Under the pieces are notes generated by a model. That model worked only from the letters and a program-made list of their open reading frames with translations. It searched no databases and had not been told where the DNA came from. The position numbers and the translations under genes are program-made. Below, piece after piece: positions 54,418 to 61,173 of a stretch of 61,173 bases of DNA (the first letter of the stretch is position 1; every line of letters starts with the position of its first letter). Location: NCBI RefSeq assembly GCF_900168165.1, contig NZ_FUYV01000023.1, positions 1 to 61,173 of the forward strand, read 5' to 3'. Origin of the DNA: Alkalitalea saponilacus. Its GTDB lineage: Bacteria; Bacteroidota; Bacteroidia; Bacteroidales; Marinilabiliaceae.

Positions 54418-54739
54418 CTTGATCTGGAAGAGTTTGTTAAGTCTTTCTAATAATCAAATTTAGTGGTTTTAATGCAAAGAATTGTCGTCAGAATCAATTT
54501 AATTTGTAAATTTTAAATAAAAGTAAATTATACATAATCAATTGAAAACCCTTGTCTCATGGGATTATATTCCTTCAAATCAATTTAAAGTGATGAAAGT
54601 TGATTTTTTAGGTTCTAATAAAAAAGCTATTTTTGTATTTAACTTTCCTTTTTTGTGGTGGTATTATCCATAAATGTCCACCTATAACTACATAATAATG
54701 AATTAAATTTGCATAAATCTTAAATAATAGTCACAAAAC
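54418..54739. other. Divergent intergenic region between pdxB and tkt
   Basis: About 320 bases, no gene. TAAATTTG at 54704-54711 (plus) fits the -7 element of tkt with a leader of about 22 bases; CAAATTTA at 54455-54462 is the same element on the minus strand for pdxB. A further TATTTTTG at 54628-54635 could be a second plus-strand promoter. Confidence 0.5.
54704..54711 (+). promoter_or_regulatory. Probable -7 element of tkt
   Basis: TAAATTTG matches TAnnTTTG, 28 bases before ATG 54740; the -33 partner is not clear. Confidence 0.5.
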
Positions 54740-56767
54740 ATGAATAAAGAGATTGGAATAAGAGCTTCAGATAACATTCGTATATTGTCTGCAGCAATGG
54801 TAGAAAAGGCAAAATCGGGTCATCCCGGTGGAGCAATGGGTGGAGCAGATTTCGTGCACATCCTGTTTTCAGAATTTCTAAACTACGATCCCAACGACAG
54901 AGGCTGGATCAACAGAGATCGATTCTTTTTAGATCCCGGTCATATGTCGCCCATGCTATACTCTATTCTGGCACTAACCGGAACCTATACCATGGAAGAA
55001 CTGTCCAACTTCAGACAGTGGGGTAGTCCAACACCCGGACACCCTGAAGTTGATATCCCTCGTGGGGTTGAGAATACATCAGGACCTCTGGGACAGGGGC
55101 ATACCATGGCCGTTGGAGCTGCTATTGCCGAACGTTTTCTGGCTGATCGTTTTGGTGAGTGGTTACAACATAAAACTTATACTTTCATTTCTGATGGTGG
55201 TATTCAGGAGGAGATTTCTCAGGGAGCTGGTAGAATAGCCGGTTATTTGGGATTGAGCAACCTGGTGATGTTTTATGATAGCAATGATATTCAGTTATCT
55301 ACTGAAACCAATGCTGTAACCATTGAAGATACAGAAAAAAAATACGAAGCCTGGGGCTGGAAAGTTAAAACAATTGATGGCCATAACCATGATGAAATTA
55401 GAGCTGCTTTAAAAGAAGCTGCTGGTGAAACAGAAAAGCCTTTCCTGATTATTGGAAAAACCATTATGGGTAAAGGAGCTGTTAAAGAAGACGGATCATC
55501 TTTCGAGAAGATGGTAAGCACCCATGGACAGCCTTTGAGCGCAGCTGGCGCCTCTTTCGCAAAAACCATTGAAAACCTTGGTGGTGATGCTGAGAATCCA
55601 TTTGTGATCTTCCCCGATGTGGCTGAATATTACGCCAAAGTAAATGAAGAGAAAGCAAAAATCGCTCGTGAGCGTAAAACTGCACAGCAAGAATGGGAGC
55701 TTAAGAATCCTGAACTGGCGGCGAAATTTAACAAATTCTTCTCAGGAGAAGTGACCGGATTTGACTTCTCTGCTATTGAACAGAAGGAAAACGATGCCAC
55801 CAGATCAGCTTCAGCGAAGGTTTTGAGCGAATTTGCCGGTAAGGTTGAAAACATGATCGTAATGTCTGCTGACCTTGCTAACTCTGATAAAACTGACGGT
55901 TTTCTAAAGAAAACAACTTCTTTCACAAAAGGAGACTTCTCAGGTTCATTCCTTCAGGCAGGTGTTGCTGAGCTTACCATGGCTGCCATTGCCAACGGTA
56001 TGGCACTTCATGGCGGAGTTATTCCGGTGTGTGGAACCTTCTTTGTGTTCAGTGATTACATGAAACCTGCAGTTCGTTTGGCTGCTTTAATGGAGCTTCC
56101 TGTTAAGTATGTATGGACGCATGACGCTTTCAGAGTAGGAGAGGATGGCCCTACGCACCAACCTGTAGAGCAAGAGGCGCAAATCCGTTTGTTGGAAAAA
56201 CTGAAAAACCATAAAGGACACAACAGCATGTTGGTTGTTCGTCCTGGCGATGCCATTGAAACCACCGTTGCTTGGCAAATGGCTATGGAGAATAATGCCA
56301 CACCTACTGCACTGATTCTTTCTCGTCAGAACATTACCAATCTTCCTGATAATAATTATGAGAAGTCACTTCAGGCTAAGAAAGGTGCATACATTGTATG
56401 CAAGGATGAAGGAAAGATAGATGTGGTTCTTGTTGGAAACGGTTCTGAGGTATCTACTTTGGTTGAAGGTGCAAAGTTATTGCGAGAGAAGAAAGGATTA
56501 AAAATCCAGATCATCTCTGTTCCTTCTGAAGGTTTGCTTAGAAACCAGCCAAAATCTTATCAGGATGAGGTATTGCTTCCAGGAACTCCGAAGTTTGGAT
56601 TAACCGCCGGTCTTCCTGTAAATCTTGAAGGTCTTGTTGGTGCCGACGGAGTTGTAGCCGGATTGGATCACTTCGGATATTCTGCTCCTTTCACGGTGCT
56701 GGATAAAGAGTTTGGTTTCACCGGTGAGGCGGTATTTGAAAAAGTTGTTTCTCTGCTGAATAAATAG
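54740..56767 (+). CDS. tkt: Transketolase
   Basis: A 675-residue ThDP enzyme that moves two-carbon units between sugar phosphates in the pentose phosphate pathway. The N-terminal ThDP domain has KAKSGHPGGAMGGADFVHILF, NTSGPLGQGHTMAVGAAIAER and SDGGIQEEISQGAG, where the motif reads SDGG rather than GDG, continuing to FYDSNDIQLST. The Pyr domain has FLQAGVAELTMAAIANGMALHGG with the conserved Glu, and TFFVFSDYMKPAVRLAAL and THDAFRVGEDGPTHQPVEQ follow. A C-terminal transketolase domain closes the protein. Codon use is of a well-expressed gene. Confidence 0.97.
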   Translation: MNKEIGIRASDNIRILSAAMVEKAKSGHPGGAMGGADFVHILFSEFLNYDPNDRGWINRDRFFLDPGHMSPMLYSILALTGTYTMEELSNFRQWGSPTPGHPEVDIPRGVENTSGPLGQGHTMAVGAAIAERFLADRFGEWLQHKTYTFISDGGIQEEISQGAGRIAGYLGLSNLVMFYDSNDIQLSTETNAVTIEDTEKKYEAWGWKVKTIDGHNHDEIRAALKEAAGETEKPFLIIGKTIMGKGAVKEDGSSFEKMVSTHGQPLSAAGASFAKTIENLGGDAENPFVIFPDVAEYYAKVNEEKAKIARERKTAQQEWELKNPELAAKFNKFFSGEVTGFDFSAIEQKENDATRSASAKVLSEFAGKVENMIVMSADLANSDKTDGFLKKTTSFTKGDFSGSFLQAGVAELTMAAIANGMALHGGVIPVCGTFFVFSDYMKPAVRLAALMELPVKYVWTHDAFRVGEDGPTHQPVEQEAQIRLLEKLKNHKGHNSMLVVRPGDAIETTVAWQMAMENNATPTALILSRQNITNLPDNNYEKSLQAKKGAYIVCKDEGKIDVVLVGNGSEVSTLVEGAKLLREKKGLKIQIISVPSEGLLRNQPKSYQDEVLLPGTPKFGLTAGLPVNLEGLVGADGVVAGLDHFGYSAPFTVLDKEFGFTGEAVFEKVVSLLNK

Positions 56768-56798
56768 CAGATTCTATAACAGATATTTATTGTACTAC

Positions 56799-56832
56799 AA
56801 CGGGACGGCTTCGCAGAGCCGCCCCGTTTTTT
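56799..56832 (+). terminator. Terminator of tkt
   Basis: AACGGGACGGCT (56799-56810) pairs with AGCCGCCCCGTT (56817-56828) with one mismatch, followed by T-rich sequence. Confidence 0.8.
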
Positions 56833-56903
56833 ATATACTTATAAGATTTATTGTATAAAAATTGAATCTTGTAAACAAAATGAGCAATTATCTGAAAAAT
56901 AAC

Positions 56904-56911
56904 TATATTTG
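56904..56911 (+). promoter_or_regulatory. Possible -7 element of the HU/SPOR gene
   Basis: TATATTTG matches TAnnTTTG, 80 bases before ATG 56991. Confidence 0.4.
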
Positions 56912-56990
56912 CTTCTATTGAGAGATTATTGATAAGATATTTGTTTTTATATAAATAATAATAATCCGCCATTCACAAAAACTGTTGAAT

Positions 56991-58052
56991 ATGGAAAATT
57001 ATTTACTGGATCTAATTAAAGAGAACAATCGTATAATTATTCCCAATTTCGGAGCATTTATTGTTTCCAGAGAGAAGGGTCAGAATATATTGTTTAATAA
57101 TTTTTTGAGTTTTAATGATGGCTTGCTCATCAGTCATATTTGTGCGGTTGAAAGCATTGATTCTGCCACTGCCGCTCAAAAAGTGGAGGAGTATGTCAAT
57201 ACCATTAAAAGCTCTTTGGATTCAGAGGGATTATATACCATAAAAGGTATTGGCGTTTTTACTAAAGATGATAACGGAGTCTTACGATTTGAACAAGAGG
57301 TGAGCGCCACTCAGGAAACTGATTCGATAAAATCTGATCCGCAGGATAATACGGACGGTGCTATTAGCGCCGATGAAGATTTATTGGATCTGGACACAGA
57401 TGCTGTTGAGGATATAGCCAGCAAGCCAAAGACTAAGGAGATTCCTGATGATCATAAAAAATATACTGCGCCGCCTGTGGTTCCTTCGGTAGAGAAAAAA
57501 CCTGATGCGCCAAAACCTCAGCCCGTCAAGGTGAAATCAGAAGTTGTTCAATCCAAGACAAAACCTTCTGTAAAGGAAAATAAAGAAAAGGTAATAGTCG
57601 AAAAGAGAGACCGGTTTCCGGTTTGGCTCATTGCACTGATCATTGTCCTTTTACTGGTTTTAGCAGGAGCATATTTATGGTTTTTCACATCATTGTTTGA
57701 CAAAGAAGAAATTCCTGTTGAACCTGAACCAATCGAGATGGTTGAAGAGCCTGAGATTGTTGAAAAAGAGCCGGTTGAGACAGAGACAGAGAAGGAAATT
57801 GTACCACCAGCTACAGGAACAAGGCAGCACCATGTAATTGTAGGAAGTTTCAGAGAGGAAGCACCTGCCATTCAAATGATGAACAGACTTTCTGAAAGGG
57901 GAGTAAAGACAGTATCCATTTTGCCTTATGAGGGACGATTTCTGGTAAGTGCAGAGTGGTATCCTTCGGTAAATCGTGCTTTGCAGCGTCAGGAAGAGTT
58001 ACTGGAGGAGTTGCAAATGGAGAACTGGGTTCTCTCACTCACCGTTAAGTAG
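56991..58052 (+). CDS. HU-domain/SPOR-domain membrane protein
   Basis: A 353-residue protein. I chose ATG 56991 over the in-frame TTG two codons earlier. Residues about 1-100 are an HU-like (CCDC81-type) domain (YLLDLIKENNRIIIPNFGAF; TIKGIGVFTKDDNGVLRFEQ). An acidic then Lys/Pro-rich linker follows, a single transmembrane helix (VWLIALIIVLLLVLAGAYLW, about 208-230), a Glu/Pro-rich periplasmic linker, and a C-terminal SPOR domain (HHVIVGSFREEAPAIQMMNRL; FLVSAEWYPSVNRALQ). SPOR binds denuded peptidoglycan at division sites, so this protein may link septal wall and a cytoplasmic partner. Confidence 0.88.
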   Translation: MENYLLDLIKENNRIIIPNFGAFIVSREKGQNILFNNFLSFNDGLLISHICAVESIDSATAAQKVEEYVNTIKSSLDSEGLYTIKGIGVFTKDDNGVLRFEQEVSATQETDSIKSDPQDNTDGAISADEDLLDLDTDAVEDIASKPKTKEIPDDHKKYTAPPVVPSVEKKPDAPKPQPVKVKSEVVQSKTKPSVKENKEKVIVEKRDRFPVWLIALIIVLLLVLAGAYLWFFTSLFDKEEIPVEPEPIEMVEEPEIVEKEPVETETEKEIVPPATGTRQHHVIVGSFREEAPAIQMMNRLSERGVKTVSILPYEGRFLVSAEWYPSVNRALQRQEELLEELQMENWVLSLTVK

Positions 58053-58091
58053 CGTGGTGGCGATACAGGTTTTTACCTGAATAATTTCGTT

Positions 58092-59174
58092 ATGATGGAA
58101 ATTTTACTGCCTGGCATAATTGTGTCCTACGCTTTGGTTATTCTGCTGTTGCGTTACGGTTGGTGCAGTAAAGCTGAAATTGAAAACAAAGATGTAAATT
58201 GTGATCTGTTTATATCTGTAATCATTCCTTTTAAAAATGAATCCGATCATTTGCCGTGGATTTTGAGGCAAATTGAGAAGCAGAGTCTTCCGTCTAAAAA
58301 GTTTGAATTGATTCTGGTGAATGACCATTCAACTGATGATTGGCAGCAACGGATACTCAATCTTCCAAACCTAAAAATTATTAACTCACGAAATTTCGGT
58401 AAGAAAGCGGCAATTGCCACAGGAATTGATCAGGCACAAGGACAATATATTGTCACCACCGATGCAGATTGCGTTATGGGGGAGGAGTGGCTGGAATCTA
58501 TTGCTGTGTGGATTAGATCAACCAATGCTGATATGCTGGCAGGGCCTGTAACAATTGAAAGCAACGGGTCGGTTCTTCACGATTTTCAAGCCATTGATTA
58601 TTATGCATTGCAAATATGTGGTGCGGGTGCAATTCAACTTGGTCATCCCCTTTATTGCAGCGGTGCAAATCTAGTTTTTAAGAAGAATCGATGGATAGAA
58701 TTGAGAGGGAAACATGATGGAAAACATATTGCATCTGGTGATGATGTATTTTTAATGCACGCATTTAAGAAGGCGGGATTGAAAATTGCTTTTTTGAAAA
58801 GCAGAAAAGCCCTTGTTTTCACAAGGGCTTTATCTGATTGGTCGATGGTGTTACGTCAACGATCGCGTTGGGGCGGAAAAACAACATCATATAGAGATTT
58901 GGCCTCAAAAATGTTGGCCGTTTTAGTTTTGGTTACCAATTTGTCTCTTTTAATCCAACTATTTTTAATCCCATTTTATACTCAATTTTTCCCGCTCTTT
59001 CTCTCAAGTTTCGTCATAAAATACGTTTCTGATTTTTTAATTCTTTCATCAGGAAAAGATTTTTTCCATATTGAATTAAAGCATAAACGAACACTGGTTT
59101 TCTCTATTCTGCATCCGTTTTGGATTGTAATGGCAGCATTTCATGGCTTTTTCAGAAGCGATTCCTGGGACTGA
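58092..59174 (+). CDS. Family 2 glycosyltransferase, membrane-bound
   Basis: A 360-residue protein. A membrane helix at residues 5-22 precedes a GT-A domain: ISVIIPFKNESDHLPWILRQI, LILVNDHSTDD, GKKAAIATGIDQAQGQYIVTTDADC with the metal-binding DxD, then ASGDDVFLMHAFKKAG and the QRSRWGGKT motif (Q/RxxRW) of processive enzymes. Two to three C-terminal helices follow. The sugar donor and acceptor are not evident. It follows the HU/SPOR gene by 39 bases. A terminator-like hairpin is embedded in its coding region (58806-58831). Its stop codon directly abuts the stop of the convergent DoxX-like gene. Confidence 0.88.
   Translation: MMEILLPGIIVSYALVILLLRYGWCSKAEIENKDVNCDLFISVIIPFKNESDHLPWILRQIEKQSLPSKKFELILVNDHSTDDWQQRILNLPNLKIINSRNFGKKAAIATGIDQAQGQYIVTTDADCVMGEEWLESIAVWIRSTNADMLAGPVTIESNGSVLHDFQAIDYYALQICGAGAIQLGHPLYCSGANLVFKKNRWIELRGKHDGKHIASGDDVFLMHAFKKAGLKIAFLKSRKALVFTRALSDWSMVLRQRSRWGGKTTSYRDLASKMLAVLVLVTNLSLLIQLFLIPFYTQFFPLFLSSFVIKYVSDFLILSSGKDFFHIELKHKRTLVFSILHPFWIVMAAFHGFFRSDSWD
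58801..58831 (-). terminator. Terminator-like hairpin inside the glycosyltransferase gene, oriented for the opposite strand
   Basis: AAAGCCCTTG (58806-58815) and CAAGGGCTTT (58822-58831) form a perfect 10-bp stem with a 6-base loop. On the minus strand it runs into TTTTCTGC. There is no space for a terminator between the two convergent stop codons, so this may end the DoxX-like transcript. Confidence 0.45.
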
Positions 59175-59645
59175 TTAATTGTTGTTGGCTTTTCTGAGTT
59201 TCCCGCCAAGTACTATCCCCGCTGAGACCAGAACCAGATTCTTAATAATATATTGTCCTTCTAAGGTAGGTGCATAAGGCACACGTGTAAATACATCCTC
59301 CGGAAATAGGAAAATGGGAGTAAATGTACCTGCCATTTGAAGAAATAGTAAAAACAATGTTTCACGCATGAATTTACCAGAAATCAGACCAATTCCAATC
59401 AATACTTCCCATAGAGCTAAACCATTTATGATTAAAACTTCGGAGATTAAACCAAAGGTCATTTTGTCTATGGTATTTACCGCCAAATCATGAGCGGGAC
59501 TTAGTCCCGGAAAAAATTTTAGAATTCCGAACCAAAAGAAGATGATTCCAATGGAGATTCTTAACAGTAAATATCCATTTCTTGACATCCATCCAATGAT
59601 CAACGGATCAACTTTTTGATACCACTTACCTCTTAAAATTGTCAT
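59175..59645 (-). CDS. DoxX/DUF417-like membrane protein
   Basis: A 156-residue protein with four hydrophobic segments. It resembles DUF417/YkgB and DoxX-type proteins: LRISIGIIFFWFGILKFFPGLSPA near residue 28, INGLALWEVLIGIGLISGKF, and the conserved end PTLEGQYIIKNLVLVSAGIVLGG. The biochemical role of the family is not established. Its stop (59175-59177) directly follows the stop of the convergent glycosyltransferase. Confidence 0.82.
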   Translation of the reverse strand: MTILRGKWYQKVDPLIIGWMSRNGYLLLRISIGIIFFWFGILKFFPGLSPAHDLAVNTIDKMTFGLISEVLIINGLALWEVLIGIGLISGKFMRETLFLLFLQMAGTFTPIFLFPEDVFTRVPYAPTLEGQYIIKNLVLVSAGIVLGGKLRKANNN

Positions 59646-59749
59646 GTTTTTATCGTTTTATGTCCATAAACTAAACATAAAGAATGTCTGAATGGTTCAT
59701 TTTTATTAAGGAAAGAAAGCATGGTGAAAAAGTAGAGATTTTGAGGGAT

Positions 59750-59782
59750 AAAAAAAGGATTACAAAACGGAGTTTGTAATCC
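59750..59782 (-). terminator. Terminator of the CAU-anticodon tRNA gene
   Basis: GGATTACAAA (57-66 of this block, 59757-59766) pairs with TTTGTAATCC (59773-59782) in a 10-bp stem, followed on the minus strand by T7 (59750-59756), starting 10 bases after the tRNA 3' end. Confidence 0.85.
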
Positions 59783-59792
59783 TTTATGGCGG

Positions 59793-59867
59793 TGGGCCCA
59801 GCTGGGCTTGAACCAGCGACCCCCTGATTATGAGTCAGGTGCTACTAACCAACTGAGCTATGGGCCC
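59793..59867 (-). tRNA. tRNA with anticodon CAU, Met or (likelier) Ile2
   Basis: The minus strand gives acceptor GGGCCCA/TGGGCCC, D arm TAGCTCAGTTGG, anticodon arm CCTGA-CTCATAA-TCAGG (anticodon CAT) and T arm GCTGG-TTCAAGC-CCAGC. The acceptor and T arms look more like tRNA-Ile2, in which the C is modified to lysidine to read AUA, than an elongator tRNA-Met. The D loop has one extra base. CCA is not encoded. Confidence 0.88.
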
Positions 59868-59959
59868 TAAAAACAAATTATTGTATATTTGTTTTTCGCG
59901 ATGCAAAAATACAAAGAAAATCTAGATAAGAAAGTAATATCAAAATAAAAATTACCTGA

Positions 59960-60574
59960 ATGAGAATTTTAAACATCATTTTTGATCTGGGAGGAGTTAT
60001 AATTGACCTGGACGTTGAGAGAACTTACAATACTTTTAAAAACTACATAAGCGATCGATACCTTGAATTAGAGTATGGGTACATAAAACATCCTGTATTC
60101 CGACAATATGAAACAGGAGCAATTAGTGACGATGAATTTATTGAAGCACTGGTAAGTTTGGCTGGTAATGAAATCACCGCGCAACAAGCTGTGGATGCTT
60201 GGAATGCCATGTTGGTTCAAATTCCTGATGAGAGAATCAGGCTGCTGGAATCACTGAAAAGTGATTACCGGTTATTTGTTTTGAGCAATACCAATGAAAT
60301 TCATACACAAAAGTTTGAATCCATGGCAAATGGTTATAATAAGTTAAGTGATTTATTTGAATCGGCCTGGTATTCGCATATAATAGGAAGCCGAAAGCCT
60401 GAGCGGCAGGCATTCCAAACGCTGATAGATGGGTGTAATATACTTCCCGAAGAAACTCTGTTTGTAGATGATTTGGAGAACAACATAAATACAGCCCGCG
60501 ACATGGGTTTTCAAACACTCCATGTTACTCGCGGGCTGAATATTGTAGAATGGTTTAAAGATAATCCTTTATAA
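59960..60574 (+). CDS. HAD-superfamily phosphatase (subfamily IA, YihX-like)
   Basis: A 204-residue soluble hydrolase. Motif I is IIFDLGGVIIDLD (the second Asp is replaced by Gly, as in YihX-type sugar phosphatases); motif II Ser/Asn lies in RLFVLSNTNEIH; motif III is Lys in SRKPERQAFQTLI; motif IV is FVDDLENNINTARDMGF. Related proteins hydrolyse glucose-1-phosphate or other small phosphates. The substrate cannot be read from the sequence. It starts about 90 bases beyond the divergent tRNA gene. Confidence 0.88.
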   Translation: MRILNIIFDLGGVIIDLDVERTYNTFKNYISDRYLELEYGYIKHPVFRQYETGAISDDEFIEALVSLAGNEITAQQAVDAWNAMLVQIPDERIRLLESLKSDYRLFVLSNTNEIHTQKFESMANGYNKLSDLFESAWYSHIIGSRKPERQAFQTLIDGCNILPEETLFVDDLENNINTARDMGFQTLHVTRGLNIVEWFKDNPL

Positions 60575-60577
60575 GTA

Positions 60578-60994
60578 TTATCTTTTTACAAGTAACCAAA
60601 CGTTTTCTTTTCCTTCCTGGTTTCTTTCGTTGTTAAGGGTTCTTAGTGCCTCTCTTTTGTCATTAAATGACATATATGAAACCCGGTAGAAGTTGCTATT
60701 TGGACCATGACTACGTTGAATGATTTCTGATCGCATCCCTCTGTTTAGTAAATCTGACTGGCAACGTTGTGCGTTGTCGTATTCAACAAAACTGGCTGCA
60801 ATTAGAAAGTATTTGTCAGGTTCAGGCACATATACCGGTTCTTCAACTACTTGCTCCTGATATAAAGTGTCAGGTTCAGCAATTTCAACTACTTCTTCTA
60901 TTACTGGCTCTGGTGGAGGGGCTTTTGTTGCTTTTTCTTTGCATGCGCCAAAAGCCAATAGAGCAATTCCTGTTATTAGAAATATTCCTTTCAT
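60578..60994 (-). CDS. SPOR-domain lipoprotein
   Basis: A 138-residue protein with a signal peptide and lipobox AFGAC (Cys18). A low-complexity Pro/Glu/Val-rich linker (residues 25-58) is followed by a C-terminal SPOR domain (KYFLIAASFVEYDNAQRCQSDLLNRG; NFYRVSYMSFNDKREALRTL). It should sit in the envelope and bind septal peptidoglycan. Its stop is only 3 bases from the stop of the convergent HAD gene. Confidence 0.88.
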   Translation of the reverse strand: MKGIFLITGIALLAFGACKEKATKAPPPEPVIEEVVEIAEPDTLYQEQVVEEPVYVPEPDKYFLIAASFVEYDNAQRCQSDLLNRGMRSEIIQRSHGPNSNFYRVSYMSFNDKREALRTLNNERNQEGKENVWLLVKR

Positions 60995-61100
60995 AAATAA
61001 TTTGTTTTAGGGGTATTCTTCAAATTAATACACAAATATACTGCATAATAAAGAAGAATGCATATTTCCAGACTTTTTTTCAATAGCGTCCTAAACGATT

Positions 61101-61168
61101 AAAAAAGTGAGAAGGAATTTAAGTATCTCAAATTATCTTTGAGGTGCACAACAAAAAAACCTTCTCAC
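61101..61168 (-). other. Nested inverted repeat at the right edge, terminator-like on the minus strand
   Basis: GTGAGAAGG (61107-61115) pairs with CCTTCTCAC (61160-61168); an inner stem CTCAAA (61127-61132) pairs with TTTGAG (61138-61143). On the minus strand the outer stem runs into T6 (61101-61106), so it may end a gene or RNA lying beyond the window. Confidence 0.45.
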
Positions 61169-61173
61169 ATGTC

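Noticed and set aside
1-61173. CRISPR array, prophage, integrative element or secondary-metabolite cluster
   Set aside because: No regularly spaced repeats, no integrase, phage structural genes, conjugation genes or modular synthases were seen; only the transposase fragment at the left edge is mobile-type.

Overview
The window reads as chromosomal DNA of a Bacteroidota bacterium, most likely Bacteroidales/Marinilabiliales-like; I cannot name a species. Evidence: many start regions carry the Bacteroidota -7 element TAnnTTTG and have weak or no Shine-Dalgarno; two secreted proteins end in type IX secretion (T9SS) sorting domains, one type A and one type B; there is an HU/SPOR fusion protein, a short class I IlvC, a Leptospira-type citramalate synthase and a beta-mannan phosphorolysis operon of the kind known from Bacteroides fragilis.

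Layout. 1-255 is the 3' end of an IS4-family transposase, followed by a small lipoprotein. 944-4253 (minus) is a three-gene set: porin-like barrel, small PstS-like periplasmic protein, methyl-accepting chemotaxis protein. 4830-16917 (plus) is a complete branched-chain amino-acid operon: promoter, Leu/Val/Ile leader peptide with antiterminator and terminator, then ilvD-ilvB-ilvN-ilvC-leuA-leuC-leuD-cimA-leuB and a strong terminator. CimA makes 2-oxobutyrate precursor from pyruvate, so LeuCDB serve both leucine and isoleucine, and no threonine deaminase is present. 16940-20062 (minus) holds a secreted S74-chaperone-domain protein, out of frame at a 9-C tract in its signal peptide, and a secreted trypsin-like protease. 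20688-25099 (plus) has two thioredoxin-fold lipoproteins without CxxC, an LpxH-type hydrolase and a KASIII-like synthase. 25192-27735 (minus) is a DUF362 protein plus a membrane polyferredoxin. A tRNA-Val(GAC) lies at 28123-28197. 28505-33612 (minus) is the mannan pathway: GH26 mannanase, mannosylglucose phosphorylase, cellobiose 2-epimerase, GPH symporter.

The rest is mainly housekeeping: dnaE, trxA, a CNT nucleoside transporter, a bifunctional-nuclease-family protein, two flippase-like membrane proteins, rsmA/ksgA, mgtE, a degenerate aminotransferase-like protein, an SLC13/TrkA-C transporter, priA, rpoN, a PAP2-like membrane protein, pdxB, transketolase, the HU/SPOR protein, a family 2 glycosyltransferase, a DoxX/DUF417-like protein, a CAU-anticodon tRNA, a HAD phosphatase and a SPOR lipoprotein.

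The two strongest items beyond routine annotation are the ribosome-stalling attenuator in front of ilvD, where leader peptide, antiterminator and terminator can all be read from the sequence, and the homopolymer frameshift in the signal peptide of the S74/T9SS gene, a candidate phase-variation switch (or a sequencing error). Secondary items are a candidate small RNA between priA and rpoN, a 30-nt perfect palindrome at the predicted start of the lpxH transcript, a short ORF overlapping the ksgA start, and an aminotransferase-like protein that has lost its PLP lysine.
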